From positions 1 through 46,154 of IMG/VR virus record IMGVR_UViG_3300037586_004497: a DNA stretch of 46,154 nucleotides; one strand, 5' to 3'. The position numbers were made by a program, and so were the translations under genes. The notes beneath the pieces were generated by a model that saw nothing but the letters and a program-made list of their open reading frames with translations, searched no databases and was not told the DNA's origin. Numbering within the stretch: position 1 is the first letter of the stretch; each line of letters starts with the position of its first letter. Below, piece after piece: positions 27,727 through 36,486 of this stretch. This DNA comes from a virus.

Positions 27727-28202
27727 ATTTAAAAAGTGAAATAAAAAAATCAATGGTAAAATGGTGGATTATATATCCAGAAGATTCAGAACGTGTTTCT
27801 TTTGAAGATGAACTGATTCCTGAAAATGCTATAGGATTTGTTTATAAAATGAAATTTACAAGAGAAAATAAAGAATATTTCTATATAGGTAAAAAGAATT
27901 TTTATTCAAATCAAAAAAAAAAGTTTGGTAAAAAAGCTTTAACTAAAGTAATAGATAAAAGAAAGAAAAAATATACAATGATGAAAAAACTTTCTTATAA
28001 AAATTATTTTAGTAGTAATAAAGATATAAAACAAGCATATAAAGATGGAATTTATATAGATAGGTTAATACTTAAAATTTGTTTTTCAAAAGCAGAACTT
28101 ACTTATCAAGAAACTAAATTTCAATTTTTACATAGTGTTTTAGAAAAAGACGAATATCTGAATGGAAATATACTAGGTAGATTTTATAAAGGAAAAGTAT
28201 GA
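27723..28202 (+). CDS. GIY-YIG-like endonuclease
   Basis: This is a 159-aa protein. GFVYKMKFTREN-KEYFYIGKKNFYS (about 38-62) fits the GIY-YIG start, with VYK and YIG strands; a Tyr/Ser region (YKNYFSSNKDIKQAY) and a later YQETKF, which could supply the catalytic Glu, follow. Such small phage proteins resemble Seg-type homing or repair nucleases. It overlaps the primase by four bases, unlike most free-standing homing genes, so it may be part of the replication set. Confidence 0.55.
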   Translation: MNLKSEIKKSMVKWWIIYPEDSERVSFEDELIPENAIGFVYKMKFTRENKEYFYIGKKNFYSNQKKKFGKKALTKVIDKRKKKYTMMKKLSYKNYFSSNKDIKQAYKDGIYIDRLILKICFSKAELTYQETKFQFLHSVLEKDEYLNGNILGRFYKGKV

Positions 28203-28633
28203 ATAAAAAAATTTTAAGAAACTTATTAAATATGATGCAGTCTAGTGATGAAGATAATCATTACATGGCTATGCAAGCAATTGTAAATTTAGGACCTCCA
28301 AATATTGTGGAAGTTATATATAAAGAAGAACTATTGTTCTTATGGGTATATGGTAGACCACATCTAGAAGATTGGGCTATAGTGAAACCTGAAGTTACCA
28401 AAATGTTTCGTAATATATGTACTAAATACAGACCTAAAGGATCTCTTACAATGAGTAAGCAAGATTTAAAATATAAAGAAAGATGGTTAGGACATTTAAT
28501 AGGTCCAAATGCCCGTGTTAAAAAACCATGGGTAGCAGAATTAATAATTGAAGAAATTATTAATGAGAAGAAGCGTATTTTTAATGCTCTTGATTTTAAA
28601 TATAAAGATATCCAAATAAAAATAACACAATGA
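28199..28633 (+). CDS. Hypothetical protein with SSDxDNH motif
   Basis: This is a 144-aa protein, starting MNKKILRNLLNMMQSSDEDN. The segment LNMMQSSDEDNHYMAMQAI closely matches LRNMFKSSDSENHILAMEIM in the protein at 31104, so the two share a domain of about 40 residues. The rest is basic (KQDLKYKERWLGHLIGPNAR). It overlaps its neighbours by four bases on both sides. Confidence 0.55.
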   Translation: MNKKILRNLLNMMQSSDEDNHYMAMQAIVNLGPPNIVEVIYKEELLFLWVYGRPHLEDWAIVKPEVTKMFRNICTKYRPKGSLTMSKQDLKYKERWLGHLIGPNARVKKPWVAELIIEEIINEKKRIFNALDFKYKDIQIKITQ

Positions 28634-29847
28634 ATAGACGAGATTCACTAAGTAAAACATCAAAAGATTTAATGTTAAAGGAACCTTATTATGGTTTCTT
28701 TTTATTAATGTTACACAAGAGTTGGAGTAATAAACTTCCAACTGCAGGTGTATGTAAAAATGGTATCAACTTTCAGTTGATGATCAATGAGAAGTTTTGG
28801 ACTGATTTGTCTGAAGACTACAGACTAGGACTACTGAAACATGAATTATTGCATATTGCATTTCAACATCTTACAACCTTCACTATATTTAGTGATAAAA
28901 AGATAGCGAATATTGCAATGGATATGGAAATCAATCAATATATAAGTAATGATTGGTTACCTAAAGGTGGAATAGATATAGATGACTATTCTGATCTTAA
29001 TTTAGATAGAAGAGCTGGTTGTAGATATTATTATGATAAGCTTAAACAAGCTCAAGAAGATAAAAAACAGAAGGATACTTGTGGAGATAAGAATATGGAC
29101 AAACTTCTTGATGGAATGGAAGGTGGACAAATAACAGTTACTCTAGATGCAGATGGAAATATTAAAGATGTTAATATTCCAAATCATCAATGGGATGAAT
29201 TTGAAGACATGCCTGATGCTGAAAAGAAACTAATTGAAAAACAAATTCAAAGAGTTCTTAGTGAAGCTAAAGAACAGACAATTAAAAAGAGAGGGTATAT
29301 ACCAGGAGAAATTGAAGGTATCATCAAATTAGATGAAATTATACCACCTAAATTTAATTGGAAAAAATATATTAGAAGATTTACAGGTTTATCTACAAAA
29401 ATCTTTACTAGAAAACTTAGAAGAAAAGAAAATAAAAGATTTTCTGAAAATCCTGGTCTTAAAGTAAAGATGAGACAAAATATGCTTGTTGGTATTGATA
29501 CTTCAGGTTCTGTTTGTAATGACGAATTAAAAGAATTTATAAATGAAATCCATCATTTATATAAAGCAGGTGTTGATGTTACAATTGCACAATGTGATTC
29601 TAGAATACAATCTATCAAACAATATGATGGAAAATTTGAATTAGAAGTTGCAGGTAGAGGAGGTACAGACTTTAATCCTGTTCTAGAATATTTTGAAGAA
29701 AATAATAAATATACAAGCTTAATCTATTTTACAGATGGAGAGGCTTGGACAGATATAAAACCCAGAAAACAAATTTTATGGGTATTGTCAGAGAGATCTG
29801 ATTTTAATGATAACTTACCAGGAAAACAAATTAGATTAGAACTTTAA
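28630..29847 (+). CDS. DUF2201-like protein: zincin-like and VWA domains
   Basis: This is a 405-aa protein. The N-terminal half has a zinc-protease-like HELLH with a further His (71-80: HELLHIAFQH). The C-terminal half is a VWA domain with a MIDAS start DTSGS (290-294), followed by GGTDF and IYFTDGEAW strands. This is the DUF2201 layout. Such proteins pair with MoxR ATPases, and the MoxR gene follows after 12 bases. The pair may remodel or insert a metal into a target complex. Confidence 0.8.
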   Translation: MNRRDSLSKTSKDLMLKEPYYGFFLLMLHKSWSNKLPTAGVCKNGINFQLMINEKFWTDLSEDYRLGLLKHELLHIAFQHLTTFTIFSDKKIANIAMDMEINQYISNDWLPKGGIDIDDYSDLNLDRRAGCRYYYDKLKQAQEDKKQKDTCGDKNMDKLLDGMEGGQITVTLDADGNIKDVNIPNHQWDEFEDMPDAEKKLIEKQIQRVLSEAKEQTIKKRGYIPGEIEGIIKLDEIIPPKFNWKKYIRRFTGLSTKIFTRKLRRKENKRFSENPGLKVKMRQNMLVGIDTSGSVCNDELKEFINEIHHLYKAGVDVTIAQCDSRIQSIKQYDGKFELEVAGRGGTDFNPVLEYFEENNKYTSLIYFTDGEAWTDIKPRKQILWVLSERSDFNDNLPGKQIRLEL

Positions 29848-29859
29848 AAAATAAAATAA

Positions 29860-31035
29860 ATGAGTGAAAGCACACAATTAAACGTTGATGAGTTAAAAGG
29901 CTTTTTAAAGCACATGGTGAAAAATAATCAGCATATTCAAAATGAAGGAAAAATTCCTGTTGCTGTAAATATTGAAGGAGATGCAGGTTTAGGTAAAACT
30001 TCTGCAATTATTCAACTTGGTAGAGAGTTGGAAATGGATGTTGTAAAAATTAATCTATCACAGATAGAAGAATTAGGTGATCTTGTTGGATTTCCTGTAA
30101 AAGAATTTAAAATTCAAAATAAAGAAGGTCAAAGCACTTGGATTAATGATAGCCAAATGAATGCAGCTATGAAAAAAGGTTATAAAGTTATAGACAAAAG
30201 AATGTCTCATGCTGCACCTGAATGGATTCAAGGTAAAAAAGAAGGTGGTTTTTTAGTATTAGATGATTATACTAGAGCTGATCATAGATTCATGCAAGCT
30301 ACTATGGAATTAATAGATAGACAAGAATATATTTCTTGGAGTTTACCTAAGAACTGGCATGTACTTTTAACTACTAATCCAGATAATGGAGATTATCAAG
30401 TAACATCTCTTGATGATGCTCAAAGAACTAGATTTATTTCTACTGAATTAAAATTTGATGTAGATGTATGGGCTAAATGGGCAGAAAGTGAAGGGATTGA
30501 TGGTAGATGTATTAATTTTTTATTAATGAATCCTGAAACAGTAACTCAAAAAGTTAATCCTAGAAGTATTACTACTTTCTTTAACTCTATTAGTTCTATT
30601 CAAAAATTTGAAGATGATCTCCCATTAATTAATATGATTGGTGATGGATCAATTGGTGCAGAACCTTCTGCTTTATTTGCTATGTTTATTAATAACAAGT
30701 TAGATAAGATTATTAGTCCTCAACAAATTCTTACAAATGAAAATTGGGATTATGTAAAAGGATCTTTAAATTCTTGTATTGGAATAGATGATGAATTTAG
30801 AGCAGATATATCTAGTATTATTAGTACTAGAATTATAAACTACTCAGTTATGTTATCTGAAAAAGGTTCAGTTTCACAAAAATTAATCAATAGATTAATA
30901 GAATTAACTACAGACTGTGAATCATTCACTGATGACTTAAGATATTACATGGTTAAAGAAATTCTTAATGCTAATAAAGCAAAGTTTTCTAAACTGATGT
31001 TAAATCAAAAAGTTGTAGCAATGACTGTAAAATAA
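29860..31035 (+). CDS. MoxR-type AAA+ ATPase
   Basis: This is a 391-aa protein: Walker A GDAGLGKTS (40-48), Walker B FLVLDDYTRAD (about 127-137), sensor 1 LLTTNPDNG (about 165-173), and an arginine finger region DDAQRTRF (about 180-187), typical of MoxR/AAA_5. Partner of the upstream VWA protein. MoxR/VWA pairs act as chaperones that activate or assemble protein complexes. A perfect 11-bp hairpin follows the gene. Confidence 0.85.
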   Translation: MSESTQLNVDELKGFLKHMVKNNQHIQNEGKIPVAVNIEGDAGLGKTSAIIQLGRELEMDVVKINLSQIEELGDLVGFPVKEFKIQNKEGQSTWINDSQMNAAMKKGYKVIDKRMSHAAPEWIQGKKEGGFLVLDDYTRADHRFMQATMELIDRQEYISWSLPKNWHVLLTTNPDNGDYQVTSLDDAQRTRFISTELKFDVDVWAKWAESEGIDGRCINFLLMNPETVTQKVNPRSITTFFNSISSIQKFEDDLPLINMIGDGSIGAEPSALFAMFINNKLDKIISPQQILTNENWDYVKGSLNSCIGIDDEFRADISSIISTRIINYSVMLSEKGSVSQKLINRLIELTTDCESFTDDLRYYMVKEILNANKAKFSKLMLNQKVVAMTVK

Positions 31036-31058
31036 ATTATAAATAACTAAATTAATAT

Positions 31059-31090
31059 AAGATAGGGAAAATAAATTCCCTATCTTTTTT
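31059..31090 (+). terminator. Strong hairpin terminator
   Basis: AAGATAGGGAA (31059-31069) pairs perfectly with TTCCCTATCTT (31076-31086), then T-run. The next ATG is at 31104, only 14 bases later. Confidence 0.75.
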
Positions 31091-31103
31091 AAATTATTAA
31101 AAA

Positions 31104-32600
31104 ATGAATATAAAACAAATACCCTATTTTACAATAGACTGGAATACAGAAAGAGATGAATATGGAAAACACTCTTTTACTGATATAGAATTGGAAGCAG
31201 ATAACCTAACTACTTTTCATAAAAACATCATTGATAAAACTGATACAGGATATTCTACTCCTCGCAATTTAGTTGAGCTTGATGCACAAGCTTATATACC
31301 TAAAAAGAATGATAGAATTTATTTTATGAAAGGAGTTACAGTTCCAAGAGTAAAATTAAAAGATCTATCTTTAAACTATAAAATTAGAACAACAACAGAT
31401 ATAGAAAAAGCTACAGTAATTGTAGGTAGTTCTGTGGCAAGTGATAAACTTGTTAAACAAGAATGGTATTATAATATACCTTACCCAATATGGGAAAATG
31501 TTTATTCTGAACTTTTAAAAATAGTTGAAAATTTAGATTCTTATTATCAAGAACGTTTTGTAAATGTAAATCTTCATTTAAAAGCTTATGCAGAAGAACA
31601 TGGTGAAGATTTTAAAATATTAACTGATTGGCAAACACAAGCCTTATTTAATAATAATTCTTCTAATAAACCAGATAATTTTTCTCTTTTGCTTACAAAA
31701 GCATGGAAACAATATAGATTAAAATACCCAAATAATAGTAAAAATAATAGTCAATATGTTTTTACTATATCTGATCACAATGTTGACTTTCTCAATAGTG
31801 TAGTAGGTAAAACTATTATAGAACAAAATGGACTTCTTGAAGTTGTTAATGGAGAAGATTGTACTACTATTAATAAAGACATGTATGAAAACTTACGTAA
31901 CATGTTTAAAAGTAGTGATTCAGAAAATCATATACTTGCTATGGAAATTATGGCTAACTGTAATTATAAAGAAAGTGTACTATGGTTAGAACTTCTATAT
32001 TATCATCATAATCATGAAATACAATATTCTAAATCCAAAAATCATGTAAACTTTAAATCTCTTAAAAGTTATATGGATAAAGATAATTATTACAATCAAC
32101 ATGTTGATACACTAATTAGAGGTTTAGTATCTCATGATTCATTATCTAAAGAAGCTTTAAAAATTATAATGGAAGAAAACGCACACTTTTTTAATAATGG
32201 AGGATATAGTGAATTTGTTAAACCAAGAGAGTATACATTAAACCCTGAAGTTGCAGAAAAAACAGGATTTTATTGGACTTCTAAAACTGACCATTATCAT
32301 GAAAAAAGTGATGTTGAAAAAATTCTTGAAGAAGACCCAATCTCTGAAGAAAATATAAAACTTGAAGAAAATTCTGACTCTATTGAAGAAACAACAAATG
32401 AAGTTATGGAAACTTTAATAACTAAAGAATCAGTTAATGAAGATACTGTAGAAGAAGTTTCAAATTCTGAGGCTGACACGGCAAAAACAGCTGTCCAGGG
32501 AAATCCTGAAATTGAAGAGACAGAAATAAAAACAATAAAAAAAGTTACACAAACTTTAATTAAACAAACAAAAGATGAAGAAGAATTTGATTGGTTCTGA
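31104..32600 (+). CDS. Large hypothetical protein with SSDxENH domain and acidic tail
   Basis: This is a 498-aa protein. Residues about 1-200 are mixed alpha/beta with no known motif. LRNMFKSSDSENHILAMEI (about 266-284) matches the domain in the 28199 protein. The last 130 residues are a disordered Glu/Thr/Ser-rich tail (LEEDPISEENIKLEEN). It comes after the MoxR terminator, and its end overlaps the nuclease gene by 26 bases. Its role is unknown; it may be a target or partner of the MoxR/VWA set. Confidence 0.55.
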   Translation: MNIKQIPYFTIDWNTERDEYGKHSFTDIELEADNLTTFHKNIIDKTDTGYSTPRNLVELDAQAYIPKKNDRIYFMKGVTVPRVKLKDLSLNYKIRTTTDIEKATVIVGSSVASDKLVKQEWYYNIPYPIWENVYSELLKIVENLDSYYQERFVNVNLHLKAYAEEHGEDFKILTDWQTQALFNNNSSNKPDNFSLLLTKAWKQYRLKYPNNSKNNSQYVFTISDHNVDFLNSVVGKTIIEQNGLLEVVNGEDCTTINKDMYENLRNMFKSSDSENHILAMEIMANCNYKESVLWLELLYYHHNHEIQYSKSKNHVNFKSLKSYMDKDNYYNQHVDTLIRGLVSHDSLSKEALKIIMEENAHFFNNGGYSEFVKPREYTLNPEVAEKTGFYWTSKTDHYHEKSDVEKILEEDPISEENIKLEENSDSIEETTNEVMETLITKESVNEDTVEEVSNSEADTAKTAVQGNPEIEETEIKTIKKVTQTLIKQTKDEEEFDWF

Positions 32601-33591
32601 TGAACTAAAACAATTTTATAGAGAAAAATTCTATTTCAGCTATAGCAGCATAAACAAATTATTGTTTTCACCAAGCATGTTTTTTAATCATTATGTGCTC
32701 AAACAAAAGGAAGATAGTGTTGACCCTCACCTTGTAAAAGGTAGGGTCATTCACTGCCTTCTTTTAAACCCTGAAGACTATAATAATGAATTTATAACTG
32801 TGCCTGGTAGACTTCCAAGTGGTAACAATAGAATGATTGTAGATGAAATTTTCAAATTACATTTGGAAACTTCAGATGATTCATTAACTTTGTTGAAGTA
32901 TGAGACTGCAATAGTAGATCTCCTGAAAAAAATAAACTTGCATCAAAAGCTTAAAACTGATGAAGCAAGAACAAAGAAAATCTTAATAGCTGATAATATT
33001 AGTTATTTTGAATTCTTGAAGTCAAGTCAAGGAAAAACCTTATTAGATTATGAAACACTTAACTATTGTAAAGAGTGTGTAGAATCTATTAAAGAAAATG
33101 AATCTGTTAAAGCATTATTACAACTTGATGATTCTGATTTAAAAGTATATAATGAAATTTCTGCTAAAACTGATAAATTATTATATGGTAAATTTGCATT
33201 TGGTTTTAAAGGTATACTTGATAACATAGTAATTGATGATGAAAAAAAAATCTTATTTATTAATGATTTAAAAACAACAGGGAAACCTTTAATTGATTTT
33301 CCAGAATCTGTAGAATATTATAGATATTGGATTCAAGCAGCTTTATATTATAATCTTGCATTTTATACATATATTGTTGATAAAGATGATGCTAAAGATT
33401 GGAATATACAATTTACATTTATTGTAGTAGACAAATATAATCAAGTATATCCTTTCCAAGTTACTCCTAAAACAATGAGTGAATGGATGAAAAGATTTTA
33501 TGAAAAAGTTCTTAAACAAGTTGTATACCATTATGAAAAGAAAGATTATAATTTACCTTATGAATTAGCAGTTGAAAATTTAAAACTTTAA
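32575..33591 (+). CDS. PD-(D/E)XK exonuclease (RecE/Cas4-like)
   Basis: This is a 338-aa protein with the core motifs of PDDEXK_1/DUF3799: an N-terminal YSSINKLLFSPSMFF, GRVIHCLLLNPEDY (His at 61), GILDNIVIDD with a metal Asp and KILFINDLKTTGKP (about 211-235), then the QAALYYNLAF helix. It likely digests DNA ends, and with Sak4 and SSB forms a recombination set. The start overlaps the previous gene. Confidence 0.8.
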   Translation: MKKNLIGSDELKQFYREKFYFSYSSINKLLFSPSMFFNHYVLKQKEDSVDPHLVKGRVIHCLLLNPEDYNNEFITVPGRLPSGNNRMIVDEIFKLHLETSDDSLTLLKYETAIVDLLKKINLHQKLKTDEARTKKILIADNISYFEFLKSSQGKTLLDYETLNYCKECVESIKENESVKALLQLDDSDLKVYNEISAKTDKLLYGKFAFGFKGILDNIVIDDEKKILFINDLKTTGKPLIDFPESVEYYRYWIQAALYYNLAFYTYIVDKDDAKDWNIQFTFIVVDKYNQVYPFQVTPKTMSEWMKRFYEKVLKQVVYHYEKKDYNLPYELAVENLKL

Positions 33592-33603
33592 ATCTTAATA
33601 TGT

Positions 33604-34170
33604 ATGGCAATAAAATCTGTTTATAATAAATATTTTCAAAAATCCAAGGTGTTTTTATATCCGCTTCTTGGAATTAAAAGAGGTTCTAAAATTGTACCAA
33701 GTGAGACTTATCTCACTTGGTATCCGTTTTATGAAACTGAGGATATGAAGTTAGTGTGTTTATATCATCCTAATAAATCAAATGAATATGAAAAGTATGA
33801 AAAAAATGTTTTACTAAAACATAATAGACTATATGATATACAATTAATAGATCAACACAATAAATTATTTATTTTTGATTTTTCTGATATGAAAGAAGAT
33901 TGGCAATATTTTATTAATGGTAAATATAGCAATCTTAACAATAAAATTAAAGGAAAAATAAAAGGATTTTTTGATGTACATAGTGCTAATTATGTATATA
34001 TGAGTAGTTACTTATATCCAAATGAATATTTTGATAATTATGCAGAATGTTTAGATGTTGATATAAACATTATCAAAAAAGTTGGTGAATTATGTAGTAA
34101 ACCTGATCTTAAAAAAGAAACTTTAACAATGAAAATAGTAAAATTAGAAAATGTAAAAATAATTAATTAA
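33604..34170 (+). CDS. Hypothetical protein of the replication module
   Basis: This is a 188-aa protein, Tyr/Lys-rich. It has LTWYPFYETEDMKLVCLYHP, then SYLYPNEYFDNYAECLDVD and a C-terminal LCSKPDLKKETLTMKIVKLE. The HP...HPxxFxxYAxxL-like pattern recurs in phage genomes near DNA polymerase genes (recalled, not checked). No catalytic motif was seen. Confidence 0.5.
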   Translation: MAIKSVYNKYFQKSKVFLYPLLGIKRGSKIVPSETYLTWYPFYETEDMKLVCLYHPNKSNEYEKYEKNVLLKHNRLYDIQLIDQHNKLFIFDFSDMKEDWQYFINGKYSNLNNKIKGKIKGFFDVHSANYVYMSSYLYPNEYFDNYAECLDVDINIIKKVGELCSKPDLKKETLTMKIVKLENVKIIN

Positions 34171-34191
34171 TTAATTTATAATAAAACTAAT

Positions 34192-34575
34192 ATGGATAAT
34201 AAAACAATGATGCTGGTTGAATCAAGCTGGCACGAAACACAAACTTTTAAAATGATACCAATCAGTAATGATTGTCCTTATGTAGAATGTATTTTTGATC
34301 CTTCTTCTAAAGTTTTTGTAATTATTAGTAAAGTAACTAAAACATCTTTACATATGCTTCCTAAACTTGATGATTATGGTAAAGCCATTTCAGGTCTCAA
34401 AGGAGCAAAACAAGATAGAAAATCAATTGATACTTTTCAAGAGTATTATATTGTAGATACAAATTCTATTAAAGAAATAATAAATCTTTTTGCTATTAAT
34501 GCAAAGAAATTTGATATTACTAAACATTTAGATAAAGTATCTAATAAACCTTCAGTAGCTGCTATAATAGATTAA
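34192..34575 (+). CDS. Conserved small phage protein, unknown
   Basis: This is a 127-aa protein: METSW-type start (MDNKTMMLVESSWHETQTFK), ECIFDPSSKVFVIISKVTKT, then MLPKLDDYGKAISGLKGAKQ. It lies one base before the polymerase ATG and is likely a polymerase partner, from position alone. No fold recognised. Confidence 0.55.
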   Translation: MDNKTMMLVESSWHETQTFKMIPISNDCPYVECIFDPSSKVFVIISKVTKTSLHMLPKLDDYGKAISGLKGAKQDRKSIDTFQEYYIVDTNSIKEIINLFAINAKKFDITKHLDKVSNKPSVAAIID

Positions 34576-34576
34576 C

Positions 34577-36484
34577 ATGTCTAGACAACATTTTGTAATG
34601 GACTATGAAACTCTATTAAATTGTTTCATAGCTGTTTTTGAAGATATTAAATCTATAGATAGAGAAATATTTGTTATTCATAAAGAAAGAAATGATTGTC
34701 TAGAATTTATAACATTTCTAGAAAGAAACATTATTCAAAATGAATGGCATGTATCTTTTAATGGTATTGCATTTGATGCTCAAGTAACAGAACACATATT
34801 AGCAAACAAAGACCAGCTACTTGAAATGAGTGGTGAAGAAGTTGCTTTGTTTATATATGAAAAAGCTCAAGATACTATTCAAAGACAAAATGAAGGTGAA
34901 TGGTCAGTATTTGCTCCTTGGACTCTGCAAATTAAGCAGATAGATTTATTTAAACTCAATCATTGGGATAATGCAGCTAAGAGAACTAGTTTAAAGTGGG
35001 CTCAATTTAGTATGAATTGGCAAAATATTCAAGATATGCCAATACATCATAGTACTAAAATCAAAACCTTAAAAGAAATAGATGCTATAATAGAGTATTG
35101 TATTAATGATGTTGCTTCAACTAAAGCAATTATGTATCGCAGCAAGAAAGAAATTGCTTTAAGACAAGAATTAACAACAGAATACAATATAGATCTATTA
35201 AGTGCATCTGAACCAAGAATTGCAAAAGAATTATTTGCAATGTTCCTAAGTAAAAAAACAGGAATAAAAAAATATGATTTAAAAAAGATGAGAACCTATA
35301 GGTCTAAACTTATAGTTAATGATCTTTTATTACCTTATATTAAATTTGAGACAGCAACCTTTCAAAAGCTAGTTAATAAGTTTAAAGACCTAGAACTAGA
35401 TCCATATGATTTAAAAGGTAGTTTTAAATATAGTGTTAGATATAAAGGAATCACTACACACTTTGGTCTTGGTGGTGTACATGGTGCACGTAAAGAGATA
35501 TATATATCTAATCAAGAATATGTAATTATGACAAGTGATGTAACAAGTTTTTATCCAAATCTAGCTATTAGAAATGGGTGGGCTCCTGCACATCTTCCTA
35601 AAGAAGAATTCTGTGATCAGTATGAATGGTTTTTTAATGAAAGAAAAAAGATACCTAAATCTGATCCAAGAAACTATGTTTATAAGATTGTACTAAATAG
35701 TACTTATGGTCTTAGTAATGATCAAAACAGTTTCTTATATGATCCTGAGCTTACTATGCGTATAACTCTTAATGGACAATTAAGTCTTATGATGTTATAT
35801 GAAATGATATGTGAAGGTATCCCAAATGCTGTTCCTCTAATGCAAAATACAGATGGTCTTGAGACTAGAATTCCAAGAAAGTATGTAGATACATATATGG
35901 AGATATGTAAACAATGGGAAGATATAACTAATTTACAATTAGAACATGATACATATCAAAAAGTTGTATTAGCAGATGTAAATAATTACATTGCACAAAC
36001 TGAAGGAAAAGAAACTAATACTAAATGTAAAGGTAGATTTGTATTTGAAGATTTACCATTACATAAAAATAAAAGTTTCTTATGTGTACGTAAAGCTATA
36101 TATGATTATTTTATCAATGGAAAAAATCCTGAAGAATCAATCAAAGAAAATAAAAATATTTTTGATTTTTGTGGTGGTGTAAAAGCTAAAGGTAATTGGG
36201 AGTTTTGGGAAAATTATGTTAAAAATGAAAAACATAATAAAGACAAACTTCAAAAAACTGTTAGATATTACATTAGTAATAAAGGATCTAAAATTCTTAA
36301 AATAAATTATATTGATAATAGAGTGTCTCAAGTTGAGGCAGGAAAATGGTTACAAACTGTGTTTATTGATTACATAGAAAAACCATTTGAAAATTATGAT
36401 ATTAATTATGATTTTTATATAAAAAAGGCTAAAAAAGAAATAGAATCTCTTGAGCCAATTAAAACACAATTACAATTATTTTAA
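34577..36484 (+). CDS. Family B DNA polymerase
   Basis: This is a 635-aa protein, small for family B. An N-terminal 3'-5' exonuclease domain has Exo I DYE (9-11), Exo II NGIAFD (62-67) and Exo III YCINDVAS (174-181). The polymerase palm has motif A DVTSFYP (321-327), motif B KIVLNSTYG (370-378) and motif C NTDG (424-427), where the usual DTDS reads NTDG; the catalytic Asp is kept but the first Asp is replaced by Asn. It is the replicative polymerase of the phage. Confidence 0.9.
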   Translation: MSRQHFVMDYETLLNCFIAVFEDIKSIDREIFVIHKERNDCLEFITFLERNIIQNEWHVSFNGIAFDAQVTEHILANKDQLLEMSGEEVALFIYEKAQDTIQRQNEGEWSVFAPWTLQIKQIDLFKLNHWDNAAKRTSLKWAQFSMNWQNIQDMPIHHSTKIKTLKEIDAIIEYCINDVASTKAIMYRSKKEIALRQELTTEYNIDLLSASEPRIAKELFAMFLSKKTGIKKYDLKKMRTYRSKLIVNDLLLPYIKFETATFQKLVNKFKDLELDPYDLKGSFKYSVRYKGITTHFGLGGVHGARKEIYISNQEYVIMTSDVTSFYPNLAIRNGWAPAHLPKEEFCDQYEWFFNERKKIPKSDPRNYVYKIVLNSTYGLSNDQNSFLYDPELTMRITLNGQLSLMMLYEMICEGIPNAVPLMQNTDGLETRIPRKYVDTYMEICKQWEDITNLQLEHDTYQKVVLADVNNYIAQTEGKETNTKCKGRFVFEDLPLHKNKSFLCVRKAIYDYFINGKNPEESIKENKNIFDFCGGVKAKGNWEFWENYVKNEKHNKDKLQKTVRYYISNKGSKILKINYIDNRVSQVEAGKWLQTVFIDYIEKPFENYDINYDFYIKKAKKEIESLEPIKTQLQLF

Positions 36485-36486
36485 TT

